Source: Azorinus chamasolen
Taxonomy: Eukaryota; Mollusca; Bivalvia; Cardiida; Solecurtidae
Assembly (NCBI GenBank): GCA_963576725.1
Contig: OY755241.1
Coordinates: forward strand, 124,001 to 188,000
Length of the DNA: 64,000 bases
Reading direction: 5' to 3'
The notes beneath the pieces are model-generated. The model was given only the letters and a program-made list of their open reading frames with translations, ran no database searches and was not told where the DNA came from. The position numbers and the translations under genes were made by a program. Shown in pieces: positions 29,663 through 40,990 of this stretch. The number at the start of each line of letters is the position of its first letter. Within the stretch, counting starts at the first letter, position 1.

Positions 29663-29857
29663 TTTTTTAATATAAAAAATAAATTTATAAATATTCTCAA
29701 CATTTTCTCTCTATTTTACTCTATTTTGTCCTATTTTAAACAATTTTAATCATTTTTGGTGATTTTCATGGATTTTAGTTAATTTTAACATGTTTTTAAC
29801 GATTTGGCAACGAAGTCAATTTGGAGAAAAAAGGTTCATTGTTTTCTCTTTTTATTT
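29663..29857. other. non-coding leader between right terminal repeat and zinc-ribbon gene
   Basis: AT-rich, with CTATTTTACTCTATTTTGTC and TTTTAATCATTTTTGGTGAT. No open frame. It must contain the promoter of the leftward block. Confidence 0.5.
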
Positions 29858-30015
29858 TTTTCCACCATATGAAAAAGGTTCGCTGTACCTCCTTTTGTAC
29901 CTCTTTCATTTTTTTATTTTTTAGAAATTTATATATATATAGCTACAGGGGAGCGGAGCGGGTACGGGATCACGAGCGGAGCGAGTGAGCTCGTACGCCC
30001 ATTAGCTATATATAT
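29858..30015. repeat. right terminal inverted repeat of the Polinton
   Basis: Inverted counterpart of 14745-14955. The GC-rich block (GAGCGGAGCGGGTACGGGAT, CACGAGCGGAGCGAGTGAGC) is bracketed by TATATATAGCTACAGG and CCATTAGCTATATATATA. The inner arm differs from the left copy (CTACAGGGG instead of CTAATGGGG). AAGTA follows at 30016-30020. Confidence 0.92.
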
Positions 30016-30124
30016 AAGTATTTTATATCAACCACTGAAAGTTTTAAGCTACACGAGCAGATATTCCACTTCTTTTTTTCCCCGCGTGAACCCCCTCCCC
30101 CCCCCCCCCCCCCCTTTCCATTAC

Positions 30125-30345
30125 ATCCCCTGTAGACTAAGTTCCTAAATATTGAGGAGCTTGGGAGGACAGCCGTTCTTCTCAAGGATTTTGAGTAATC
30201 CATTTCGACTTACAAGGTCAAATGCCTTATTTAGATTGACAAAGGCGAGGTATGCAAAATGGTTGACGCTCTGCTGCTCTCTGCATTTGTCTTGCAGTTG
30301 CCGCAAAGAGAAAATCATGCCAATGGTTGATCTTCCAGATACTTC
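30125..30345 (-). pseudogene. LINE reverse transcriptase, 5' (fingers) fragment
   Basis: Minus-strand translation, across frames, gives RQLQ-like LPLAWFSL, QDKCREQQSVNHFAYLAF, VNLNKAFDLVSRNGLLKILE and GCPPKLLNI. These match the conserved V-D-L-x-K-A-F-D-x-V block of non-LTR reverse transcriptases. The homology ends near 30125. The next expected RT segment appears at 13818, on the other side of the Polinton. Confidence 0.75.
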
Positions 30346-30599
30346 GTACTAAATTTAAATCTACATATGCATTAACCGCACGTACTCCGGTAATACACAT
30401 GTATTTCAACTAGCATTTATAAATGCATGGATACAGATACGAATTTCGGTTACGTCGAACTAATTATCTGGGTCCCTTGAACTTCGAGGTAACGTTAATC
30501 GATTGTAGATTAATCTTACGACCAACTTATTATGTAGTTAATAGAATGTTAATATTACATGCATCACCTATGAGTTTATGTTGCAGTGACTGTGTCAAT

Positions 30600-30919
30600 C
30601 ACAGGGGGCCATTTCGTGGGTCTACATGGTCTAAAAAGTCCAAAAAAATGATTGGGTGGCAGGGTTTTCCCTTGTCCCCTTCAAAAAGTCCAATTTGAGG
30701 GTCCTCTTGACCCCCTCACTATAAAGTAAAGAACAGACCCTTTTGAATTTTGAGGGTCATTTGTAAAATGTAAGGGACATTTCAATAGAAAAAGGGGGTC
30801 AGGGAAAACCCTGGGGTGGATCAAAGATCTATCTTTTAATAGATCTTTGGGTGGATTTAGTGTTATATTATAGTATAACACTAAATCGAAAATGTAGACC
30901 CACGAAATGGCCCCCTGTG
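30600..30919. mobile_element. 320-bp hAT-like MITE with 8-bp target duplication
   Basis: Terminal inverted repeats CACAGGGGGCCATTTCGTGG... of about 28 bp on both ends, flanked by the exact 8-bp duplication GTGTCAAT (30592-30599 and 30920-30927). It contains inner palindromes (AAAGATCTATC...AGATCTTT, TGTTATATTATAGTATAACA). No transposase. Confidence 0.8.
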
Positions 30920-30927
30920 GTGTCAAT

Positions 30928-32790
30928 ATGTGACCAGAAGAAAATGGGGTTAAAATACAGTACAGCAAATCAATGAGGTCACTGTAACATTCTAATTAAT
31001 TAACACAAGTTATCCTGTTATCGCGTTGTGTACAAGTCTCTGGTAACGAGCAAGAGCCACTCGACCTACCTGATCCGCATAAGAGGTAAACAGTGTAGAC
31101 AACGGCAGAATCAGTCACAATCACTTATCGACATAAACATCCTTTTATTCTGAACAAACCGAAAGTAGGCCTAGTTTGTTGGGTATAATAATTTGACCAC
31201 AATGTTTTGCGGACTTTGGTCATGTCTAAAACAACAGAGTCTCTGTGTTGATGCGAGTGATATTAGATCCCGCTGTAAATTTTCTAGATGAAACATTTTG
31301 GATTAAGAAGTTACGCCAGGTAACTCAGTGTCTGAATTGTCTTAGAAAAAAATAGAAAACGATCGTGTCTACTTCGAAACCTGAATAAAACATTTATAAA
31401 CGACTTAAGAGATAGTGAGGCGGACGAATAGGCCTATTGTTCGACAGGCAGAATAACAAAACACTTCACAGCGAGGACCGAGTGCAATGATATACACTCA
31501 TAAATACATCAGAATGAACCGCACTTTATAAATACATGGTAATTAGCAAATAACCTACAGAAACAGTTTGGGTCTAGATGAGACACCGAGTAAATGGACA
31601 TCTCATCAGGATCCAAATTGTTTGAAACCAGGATGTATTTCTAAGAGAACTGAAGAAAACTTTTTTTTTTGGAATTGTAACATACGACAGTTTTTTAGCA
31701 GACGATAATTACTTAGCATGCATAGAGTTAAATGTTTGAAGAAACCCCTAACCAGTCATTGCGAAGAATACAATACAATACAATACAATACAAACGGATC
31801 AGCAGCAAAACAATGTAACATAATTATCTAACTAGGGAGATATAAAGAAAGGAATGTAAGAAATACAGCTTCAACTAGATCGACGTGTAGTAACTTTCAA
31901 CACTTTTTAAATTCTCAAAGTATTTTTCATTATCAAATTCTGTGTTCGAGTGCGACGTCGGATCACACCGCATTTCGTCTAGATTTATATTTTTTTCAAA
32001 TATCATCAAACTGATCTGATATGTATTCTGATGTTGTCTAATATGCCACCTTACCTTGTTAGAGCTATACTTATGCCGCGTGTATATACAGCCACCCACA
32101 ACAGTACTAAATGTTTACAATAAATGGGAGAATGACAAAATAATTAGCATATTGACCAACTTTCAACCTTATCCTGCTATGAACACTGTCGTCCGCGGTT
32201 TCATACATAATCAGGATCACTGCAGGGAGACTGTTGTCGCATAAGAAGGGTTTAGATTCTAATCAGATATGCAGGGTATTCAAGTAACTCAGCATCTGGT
32301 CTGGATCCAAGCCGTTTCATGTGTTTGCAAATATCAGCAAAGTCGCAGGCAAGGTAAATGTAATAAAGCAGTTATTCATGATAAATCTTTAGCATGCTAC
32401 TAACTGGCGAATTTGTGATTACCCTTGCAAACACTGTAGATCCAGATGACAGATGAGACATCAAGTAACACGAACACCTTGACAAAGTACTGTGAGCATA
32501 TTTTTGAAGAAAAAAAACATGTAAAATAGTCTGCTTCCAAACTGGATAAGAAACAATTAACTACATGTATCGACAAATACTTTGCCCCCAGCATCCTAAA
32601 GGTTAACCCTCCTTCTGCAGTAACAAATCTTCATGTTTGCAATGTTAGGTCACAATTAGTAGGCTAAATATTAAGATTGAACCACAAACACCATTAAACT
32701 TGACCTTGTTCTGATTTTGAAATGAGGAGATAACGATGGCCTACATACCAACGGAGGTTTATACTTGTGTGAGAAGTCTATACACACACA
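30928..32790. other. stretch with no recognisable feature
   Basis: I find no exon, RNA gene or repeat family here, apart from a short (AATAC)n run near 31770-31795. Confidence 0.5.
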
Positions 32791-32791
32791 G

Positions 32792-32792
<1 letters not shown>

Positions 32793-32849
<57 letters not shown>

Positions 32850-33030
32850 CAGACAGACAGAGAGACAGAGAGACAGACAGAGACAGAGAGGAGGCGGGAG
32901 ACAGGGACAGATTACAGAGAGGGGGAGGAGACAGAGAAGAGGCAGAGAGACGCTCAGAGAAATAGACAGAGAGACAGAGAGGGGAGTGAGAGACAGGGAC
33001 ATACATATAGAGAGGGAGAGGAGAGAGAGT
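32793..33030. repeat. GA-rich microsatellite block
   Basis: About 240 bp of purine-rich sequence: (GA)n, (GACA)n and GGGGAG variants on the plus strand. It could form triplex DNA. Open frames across it are low-complexity only. Confidence 0.85.
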
Positions 33031-33059
33031 GTTCCGTGCACGGAACAAATTACAGGTCA

Positions 33060-34125
33060 GCTAGGTGTAACATATATAAATGTAGGATAGTGTGAGATAT
33101 AAATGTAGGATATGTGTAACTGATATAAATATAGGGCAAGTGTGATTAATGCAAATGTAAGATGGGTGCAACAGATGTGAATGTAGGATAGTTGTAATAT
33201 GGATTTAATTGTAGGACAGGTGCAGTTGTTATAAATGTTGGATAGGTGTAACAGATATGAATGTAGGATAGTTGTAATGGATATAATTGTTGGACAGGTG
33301 CAGTTGTTATAAATGTTGGATAGGTGTAACAGATATGAATGTAGGATAGTTGTAATGGATATAATTGTAGGACAGGTGCAGTTGTTATAAATGTTGGATA
33401 GGTGTAACAGATATAAATGTAGGATAGTTGTAATGGATATAATTGTAGGACAGGTGCAGTTGTTATAAATGTTGGATAGGTGTAACATATATGAATGTAG
33501 AATAGTTGTAATGGATATAATTGTAGGACAGGTGCAGTTGTTATAAATGTTGGATAGGTGTAACAGATGTGAATGTAGGATAGTTGTAATGGATATAATT
33601 GTTGGACAGGTGCAGTTGTTATAAATGTTGGATAGGTGTAACAGATATGAATGTAGGATAGTTGTAATGGATATAATTGTAGGACAGGTGCAGTTGTTAT
33701 AAATGTTGGATAGGTGTAACAGATATAAATGTAGGATAGTTGTAATGGATTATAATTGTAGGACAGGTGCAGTTGTTATAAATGTTGGATAGGTGTAACA
33801 TATATGAATGTAGAATAGTTGTAATGGATATAATTGTAGGACAGGTGCAGTTGTTATAAATGTTGGATAGGTGTAACAGATGTGAATGTAGGATAGTTGT
33901 AATGGATATAATTGTTGGACAGGTGCAGTTGTTATACATGTTGGATATGTGTAACAGATATAAATGCCGAATAAGTATAACAGATACTTATAAATGTAGG
34001 ATATGTGTGATAGACAAAAATGTAGGATAGATGCAACATTTATCAATGTTAGGTAGGTGAGACGGATATAAATGTAGGATGAGACGGGTATAAATGTAGG
34101 ATAGGTGTGACCGATATAAACTGAC
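33060..34125. repeat. minisatellite with 26-bp monomer and 78-bp higher-order unit
   Basis: Three related 26-bp monomers (GGATAGGTGTAACAGATATG.., GGATAGTTGTAATGGATATA.., GGACAGGTGCAGTTGTTATA..) form a 78-bp unit repeated about nine times between 33168 and 33960, decaying at both ends. GTGTAACAG starts at 33246, 33324 and 33402, exactly 78 apart. Confidence 0.88.
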
Positions 34126-34775
34126 ACCAGTAAATTGGCAGTTACATTGTGAGTTATAAATTATCGTGAAAATGTTTACCCTTTTCCCGATAATCCCACT
34201 TTTAAACACCTCTTAAAGTTCAGTTTGTTTATTTCTCTTAAAAAATGCAGTCTGGTGTCAAACAGTTTGGAACCTGATGAGACATTGAGTTACTGTGTTT
34301 CATCTGAATCCAAACTGTTTACATTGGTCATCACAAATTTGCCACTAATATTAGCATGGTCCTATAGTTATAAGCATGGTCCTAGGGTTATAAAACGTTT
34401 TGCTTTGAGTCTGAAAATATTCTCAAGCATCTGATTGGTCAGATTCTGAGCTTGCTCTGAGCAATCAGATACTTGAATGATGGCAGACTCGGATGTTATA
34501 TATAACATTGAGCCCTGGTCTATCAGCATTGTATCTTCCATAGCATACTCATGTGATGGTATTTCTAGGACGCAAGAATTTCACTATAAGACTGTGACTT
34601 TTTTCCATTTCTATTTCAGTAAGAAAATAATATTAAGAATACATACCATAGTATAACATAAATTGTGTATCATTCACATTTACACAGCAATAAATAGTGC
34701 TAACAAACATTCACGAACTATAATCATGATAATGGAACATATGAGAATGTTTCATGAAAAGTGTGTTATCCAATA

Positions 34776-34922
34776 CAGTAAAACCCCTCTAAACCGGAAT
34801 CCTAGTAGAGAAGAATTTCAATATTTTTAGGCAGGCCGGTAGCTGCTCAATGCAGGGTGAAAGTCATGCCTTGCAGACCCATAATTAGACTGTTTTATGA
34901 CTGCTTAAGACCAGTTCTACTG
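34776..34922. mobile_element. F3 MITE
   Basis: Left end CAGTAAAACCCCTCTAAACC, right end AGTTCTACTG, TA on both sides. Shorter than the copy at 63092; the inner hairpin is partly lost. Confidence 0.6.
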
Positions 34923-35120
34923 TACTGATAAATAATACCCGTACTAGGAGTATGAATACATGTATTTACTGACATTTTGATGCAGTAGTGGTGAATTTGG
35001 AACAACCTCTAAGAAAATATATTTACTCTGTGATTAATCAAGGAAAACAGTTGCCTTTCCAATACTGTACAGTAAAGCCTTGCTAAGTAAAAATATGTGT
35101 CTTTGAAAGCAAATGGCTGC

Positions 35121-35287
35121 TTAACCCTTTCCCTCGTATTGATAACTTTGTAAAAATGCTCTGTTTAACACAATGGTTTAAAAACTACTAAGTTCTAAAA
35201 ATTTCCTTTTTCAAAGTAAATGCTCCTTATCAGTAGATTTATTCAAAGAGGTTGGGTCTAAATATAGCCTATGAGGGAATGGGTTAA
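35121..35287. mobile_element. degenerate F1 MITE
   Basis: TTAACCCTTTCCCTCG at the left and TATGAGGGAATGGGTTAA at the right. The central palindrome is deleted. Confidence 0.55.
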
Positions 35288-35771
35288 TGCAGGACAAAAG
35301 TTTCCATAACTTTACTAAACTACCATTTTCCTCACAGACCCATACTTCTTTTGAGCAATCGTGTTAGGGAGGTTTCACTGTAACTTAGAAGTGGACTTGT
35401 AAGTTTTTGTGTAAACATACATTCTGTACGAAAATATATTTTTAGAGGATTTTAAACTGTGCTCTGTGATCTGGGTCTACACTGTTTGTGCATGCTGAAA
35501 CTAAACTTCAAATGGTCAAACCAATTCACTCTATTCCAAAACTTTGTATACATGTACATGTATACCCTTTATTAGGAAGAAATTATATATGCATCCACTT
35601 GTCACATGTATACTTCTCAATTATATCCTTCATAGTACATAATTATCCTTTTCCCTGCTGAATATTCATGTAAGAAATAATGATATCATAAATATTTATT
35701 AGCTGACTTTTTATAATAGGATACCTATGTACACAGGATACTTCGGTACTGGAGACTGTATTGTTTGATCT

Positions 35772-36002
35772 ATTTACCCATTCCTCCATAGGCTAATTTT
35801 AGACCCAACCACTTTGAATAAATCTACCGAAAAGGAGCATTAACTAGAGAAAAGGATTTTTTTTAGAATTTTGTAGTTTGAAACCATTGTGATAAATAGA
35901 GCATTTGCTCCTATAGGAGAAAATGCTCTATTTATCACAATGGTTTCAATAGGTGATTTTTACAGAGGTGTAGAAAGGCGTATTTATGAAGGAAAGGGTT
36001 AA
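35772..36002. mobile_element. F1 hairpin MITE
   Basis: GACCCAACCACTTTGAATAA at the left, palindrome AGCATTTGCTCCTATAGGAG at the centre, GGAAAGGGTTAA at the right. Confidence 0.7.
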
Positions 36003-36108
36003 TTTATAATTTCATTAGTAAACAGATCATACCCTGATCAGAGGGCCCCTGAAGGACATCAGGCGATCACAAAAGCTCACCCTGAGCACTTTGTGCTCTT
36101 GTGAACTA

Positions 36109-36628
36109 ACAAGAGTGTTTGAAGGAACACATGTGTCACCTGCTCGCAACTGACACAAAAACAGTTAAGTAAGTGAGTTGGGTTTTACGGCACTGCGACA
36201 CAGAATAGGTCATATAGCGCCAATGAATGATGAGATGATATGCTGGAGTGTGAAAATCAGAACAAAGGGGAATAACTAAAAAAGTATTGCATGCAGAGTG
36301 ATGGACCTTAGTTACATCAATGGTCCTCAATGTGAGGAAGACACATGTGAAATTTGAAAGCTTTATACTGATTAGTTTAGAAATGGCAGCCAAAAAAAAG
36401 AAGTGTGATGAAAATCAGAACAAAGGAGAACAACTCAAAAAGTATTGCATGCAGAGTGATGGACCTTAGTTGGTCCTCAATAAGAGGAAGACACATGTGA
36501 AATATGAAAGCTCTATGATTAGTTTGGAAATGACAGGCAAAAAAAGAAAGTGTGACGGACAGACAGACAGACAGAGACGACGAAAAAGTGATCCCTAAGC
36601 GACACACTGCTTCTCGGCAGGCGACACA
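36109..36628. repeat. non-autonomous repeat with internal duplication
   Basis: Starts ACAAGAGTGTTTGAAGGAAC with TGTCACCTGCTCGC; the related GGCAGGCGACAC appears inverted at the right end. Internally GAACAAAGG-GAATAACT, AAAAAGTATTGCATGCAGAG and TGATGGACCTTAGTT are repeated twice. Ends in (GACA)n. Non-coding. Confidence 0.5.
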
Positions 36629-37111
36629 AAAATGATGACATCATGAATACTAATTTGCTTAGATCTGGCTTTTCTCTGTTTGCAAAGGCATTAAAAGGTG
36701 TATTCATGGAGTTAAGAATAAACGTTTATGATATCATTACTTCTTAGAAGAATATTCATAAGGTAAAAGGATAACACTTCACTCCATAAATGCACTTTTA
36801 TACACCTTTGCAAACAGAGTAGATCCAGATTAGATAGCTCCTATTGGTGCCATCTGGTCAGGGTCTGCCCCGTTTGCTTATGGAATTATATATATCTGCT
36901 TCTTTAGTTTCTGCCATGGTCAAAGTTACCATATGCCTGTATAAACAAGAGTGCCAGTGGGCACAATATATGCCCGTCGAGGTCTTGTTCAACATAAACT
37001 GGGGTTAACGTATTTGCTAAACTCAAATTCTAAGTCCAATTTTGCGACAAAGTTTCAAGGTTGTAAATAGGCGTACTTTAACATAAAACCTTAACCAAAA
37101 ATTCTCAATTA

Positions 37112-37430
37112 ACAAGAGGGCCAGAATGGCCCTGAAGCGCTCACCAGACAATCAGAGGAGAATATTTTCAAAGTTTTCACTATATGTTTCTATTGAAAGC
37201 TGGCTACTCCTGGGGCAGGGCCAATTTTGACCACAGGGGCATAATTTATATAACATTTGTAGAGGACCTGAACATGAAGCTATGTGCCAAATATGAAAGT
37301 TATGAACCTTCCAGTTTCAGAGAAGATTTTCAATGTTTTTACTATATATATTTCTATTGAAAACTGACCACCCCTCGGTCGGGGCCAATTTAACCCCAGG
37401 GGCATAATTTAAACAACGCCATACAAAGTT
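37112..37430. repeat. F4-family repeat, truncated
   Basis: AACAAGAGGGCCAGAATGGC at the left, then GCGCTCACCAGACAATCAGA and TTTGTAGAGGACCTGAACAT. The right-end hairpin is missing here. Close relatives are at 38190-38573 and 59894-60292. Confidence 0.6.
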
Positions 37431-37709
37431 CTGACTAAAGGCGATCAACTGTTCTTCTGAACGGGTATGTGTACCCTAGCATTCCAAACTGATTTTTTGC
37501 ATTTGAATATTATTATAAATTATTACATAATAATTTCATATTCATAAGTTTAACTTAATAGTTTCAAGTAATACAATTTCATGTTAAAAATATTTCATAA
37601 TTTATTTAAAATCTTTAATTTGGCATTCTGGAGTCTTTACATGATTTACCCTTCTTCTGAACTGCAGGGCAGGTTATAATAATATCATAATGCCAATCAC
37701 TATTATTAA

Positions 37710-38040
37710 TTAACCCTTCCTTCATATAAACGTGTTTTCACACATTTGAAAACAGAGTAGACCCAGATCAGATGCCTCCTATAGGAGCCATCTGATCAGG
37801 GCCTGCTCTGTTTGTTAATGGAATTTGATACATCTGTTCCTTAAGTTTCTAAAATGGCTACAATGTTCCACCTACTATATTTCATTATAACTATTTTGTA
37901 GATGAATATTCAGTAGGTTGTGAAATTTGGAAAAAATGGCTACAATGTTCCACCTTCCATACTTCATTTTAACTATTTTGTTCATGAATATGCAGTAGGC
38001 ATTCAAATTAATAATAAACATAGAACAGGCAAAGGGTTAA
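37710..38040. mobile_element. F2 hairpin MITE with duplicated right arm
   Basis: TTAACCCTTCCTTCATATAA at the left and GGCAAAGGGTTAA at the right. The core is GATGCCTCCTATAGGAGCCA. The segment ATGGCTACAATGTTCCACCT occurs twice. Confidence 0.65.
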
Positions 38041-38189
38041 GACAGAACTGACTAACACTGGCTCCAGCACCAGATACAGGTGCACTAAAAATAGCCACTG
38101 GTCATCTCTCTCTACTGCTTGACTGGATGACCTATTTATGAGTAAAGAGAAGATGCTTAAAAACGCAGTCAGCTATAAGTTTGCTAGAA

Positions 38190-39085
38190 AACTGTCCACC
38201 CTGGGGTGTAGCCAATTTTGACCACAGGAGCATAATTTATATAACTTTTGTAGAGGACCTGAACATGATGCTATGTGCCAAATATGAAAGCTGAGAACCT
38301 TCCAGTTTCATCAGAGATGATATTCAAAGTTTTCACTATATGTTTCTATAGAAAACAATGCACCCCTGGGGCGGGGCCAATTTTGACCCCAGGGACGTAA
38401 TTTATATAACTTTTGTAGAGGACCTACAGATGATGCTATGTGCCAAAGATGAAAGCTGACACACCTGTAGATTCAGAGGAGAAGAATTTTAAAGGTTCAA
38501 ATTGTTGACGGACGACAGGCGATCACAAAAGCTCACCCTGAGCACTTTGTGCTCTGGTGAGCTAAAAAAGGGCCATAATTGTGTCTAAATGCTTGACACT
38601 GTATTTACTCTTGCCTACAGATGAAGCTTCTGATGGTGAACAAATGTTTCAAGTTTAAAAGCTTTATCTGAAAGGGTTATGTAAATAAGTGGACTTAAAA
38701 CCAAAACCTTAACCAAAATTCCAAGTTAAAAAGGGTCATAATTATGTCAAAATGTTGGACAGAGTTATGTACTCTTGCCTACAGGTGAAGGTTGTGCGGT
38801 GAACAAGTGTTCCAAGTTTCAAAACTTTATCACAAAGTGTTATGTAAATAAGTGGACTAAACGCAAATTCTAAGTCCAATTGTGCGACCTTGACCTTGGA
38901 TAAACGAACCGGGACTTGGCAGGCTACTGTAGCATGTCTAGATAAACATTGTGGTTAAATTTGAGAAGGATCCAACAAGCGGAACTTGAGTTAGAGATGT
39001 TACAGACGGACAGACAGACGGACGGACGGACACACAGACAGCGCCATTCCATAATACGTCCCGTTTTTTGAAACGGGCGTATAAA
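38190..39085. repeat. F4-family right end and adjoining GACGGACA-tailed repeat
   Basis: 38190-38573 ends AGCTCACCCTGAGCACTTTG...GGTGAGCTAA as in 4275-5994. 38574-39085 holds two copies of a TGTAAATAAGTGGACT / ATTCTAAGTCCAATT unit, ending in a (GACGGACA)n tract and GTCCCGTTTTTTGAAACGGG. Non-coding. Confidence 0.55.
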
Positions 39086-40084
39086 AATGATCTAATTGAC
39101 ATTGTTACATCATACTTCATATTCATGGTGTTAATACATCTTTTTTCTTACATGAATATTCATCAGGCGAAGGGCTAATCATGTTTTGTTACAGATATCA
39201 GTTAAATTCCATTTAACATTGAAAACTATCTCAAAACATAATATTTATTAAAGTAAGTGTTAATGAATAAATGAAGAAACAAATCATATAATATGCATAA
39301 ATCATTTAATAAATATAGGAGTTGGTGACATCATTTGAAACTATCATGAAACACACTTTAAAAAATCGCTGGACGGAATGATTCTGATATGTACAATTTG
39401 AACAACATTTCTCATCAGAACATAATGTAAATTGTATAAACAGGAGATTCAAGAGAGAAATTAAAATTGCATACATGAGACAAGATCAGAGTCAACTTGG
39501 ATGGTGACATGGTAGAAAAGTATGTACCCCTAAAGTTCAGTGCATTACATAAACAATGGTCATATGTGAGTTAAAACATGAATGTATTAAACTTGCATTC
39601 AAATATTTTGAATGAATATATTTCCTGCATTGGGGGATCTTAGGGACCCATCCAATGAAGAGGTAATACTAAGGAAATTATCTTAAATATCACTACTACA
39701 TGGATAGTACAAAATATATTGTTGTTAAGTTGTAATATACCATGTATGATATTTTGCAACTTGAATTTGCAATCAATATATGATAAGTCAACTGTACACC
39801 TTTTGTAAAATGGGTCCCATGTCATTACAGGGAAAGTCCTCGTAATTTTTACAAAACAAAATAAGAAACCATAACCCTTTCCATGAACATTTATTAGAAA
39901 TAAGATCTGTATCATGTCAAAAGCAAACAGCAGACCCTGATCAGATGGTTGCTGTAGGATCTGTCAGATCTGTGTCTACTCTGTTTGAAAATGTGTGAAA
40001 AGGCGTTTATATGTGAGAAAGGGTTAATAATACTCTTCTGGGAGAATTTTCATTTACACTTGAGGATAAATTAATTATTTTTGA

Positions 40085-40297
40085 TTAACCCTTTACTCCA
40101 TATATACACCTTTGCAAACAGAGAAGGAGCCATCTGTTCAAGGTGTGCTGTGTGAAATAATACAGATATAATTCTACAGTTTCTGTCATTGCCACATATT
40201 TCTGTGTTCATGTGCCATTATGCAAATTATTGTAATAAATATTCATGATATACATGTGATTATTTTTTACATGAATATTCATGGAGTAAAGGGTTAA
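40085..40297. mobile_element. F2 hairpin MITE
   Basis: TTAACCCTTTACTCCATATA at the left and ATTCATGGAGTAAAGGGTTAA-type right end; the central palindrome is shortened. Confidence 0.65.
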
Positions 40298-40990
40298 GAT
40301 TTCAGCAGCTCCAAGCTTGTCCCTCTGGGCATTGTAAACAAAAATTAAGAAATAAGTACATGTATACATTATATGCAATAAATTATAGATACATGTATAT
40401 ACATGTACAAGATCTGTGATCAAGTTCTTTACGCATTAACAAGGTGAAAATAAAACACTACATTTTATCCAAAGGACGCAGATGATACCACTGTAGCCTG
40501 TATTATACATGTATTATCAAATAGGAATGTAAGAACATGTACAGAAATGAAGATCATTTGAGTTGTCTATCATAGGCATACTTAAAACCTACTAAATCTA
40601 TAATTGGTTTTGTTTCCTTTCATAACTCTTTTGAACTGTAGAAATAAAATCCCTTCATATAAATGCTTTTTCATGCATTTGCAAACAGGGTAGACCCAGT
40701 TCTGACAGATCCATCTGATCAGTGTCTGCTTAGAAGATGACATATCTTAGAAGATGACATAGATATGATTCTACAGTTTTTGTCAGAGCAAAATATTTCC
40801 TTGAAAAGTTTACATTATAAAACTTTAGCCAATAAATATTCATGATGTGATTTTTTTCTAACATAAATATTGAACAGGTAGAGGGTTGTATAATTTGTGT
40901 CCACAGATTTAGCTGCCTTGGTATTTGTGTCCATGGTTGTTTGAACTGGGATGAACACTTTAGTTGTCCATGTTATTATGTGTCATCATT

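Larger units (their letters stand above)
14745..30015. mobile_element. complete Polinton/Maverick (adintovirus-like) element, 15.27 kb
   Basis: Boundaries are set by matching terminal inverted repeats and by the direct repeat AAGTA at 14740-14744 and 30016-30020 (target duplication). Hallmark genes inside are protein-primed DNA polymerase B, DDE integrase, A32/FtsK-HerA-type packaging ATPase and a double jelly-roll-type MCP, with further virion-like proteins. GC content is visibly lower than in flanking DNA and genes are tightly packed, often overlapping by a few bases. Polintons are self-synthesising transposons of virus origin; many are thought to make virions. I see no Ulp1/adenain-type protease. 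Four genes have single-base frame breaks, so the copy is either newly inactivated or its sequence has homopolymer errors. Confidence 0.93.

Noticed and set aside
32671..33048. Ser/Leu-rich or Arg/Glu-rich open frames
   Set aside because: Pure GA-microsatellite translations; low complexity on both strands.
33057..34209. Long minus-strand open frames (up to 143 codons) with a repeated 26-residue unit
   Set aside because: They result from a 78-bp minisatellite whose period is a multiple of three. No start context, no splice signals, and all frames show similar openness.
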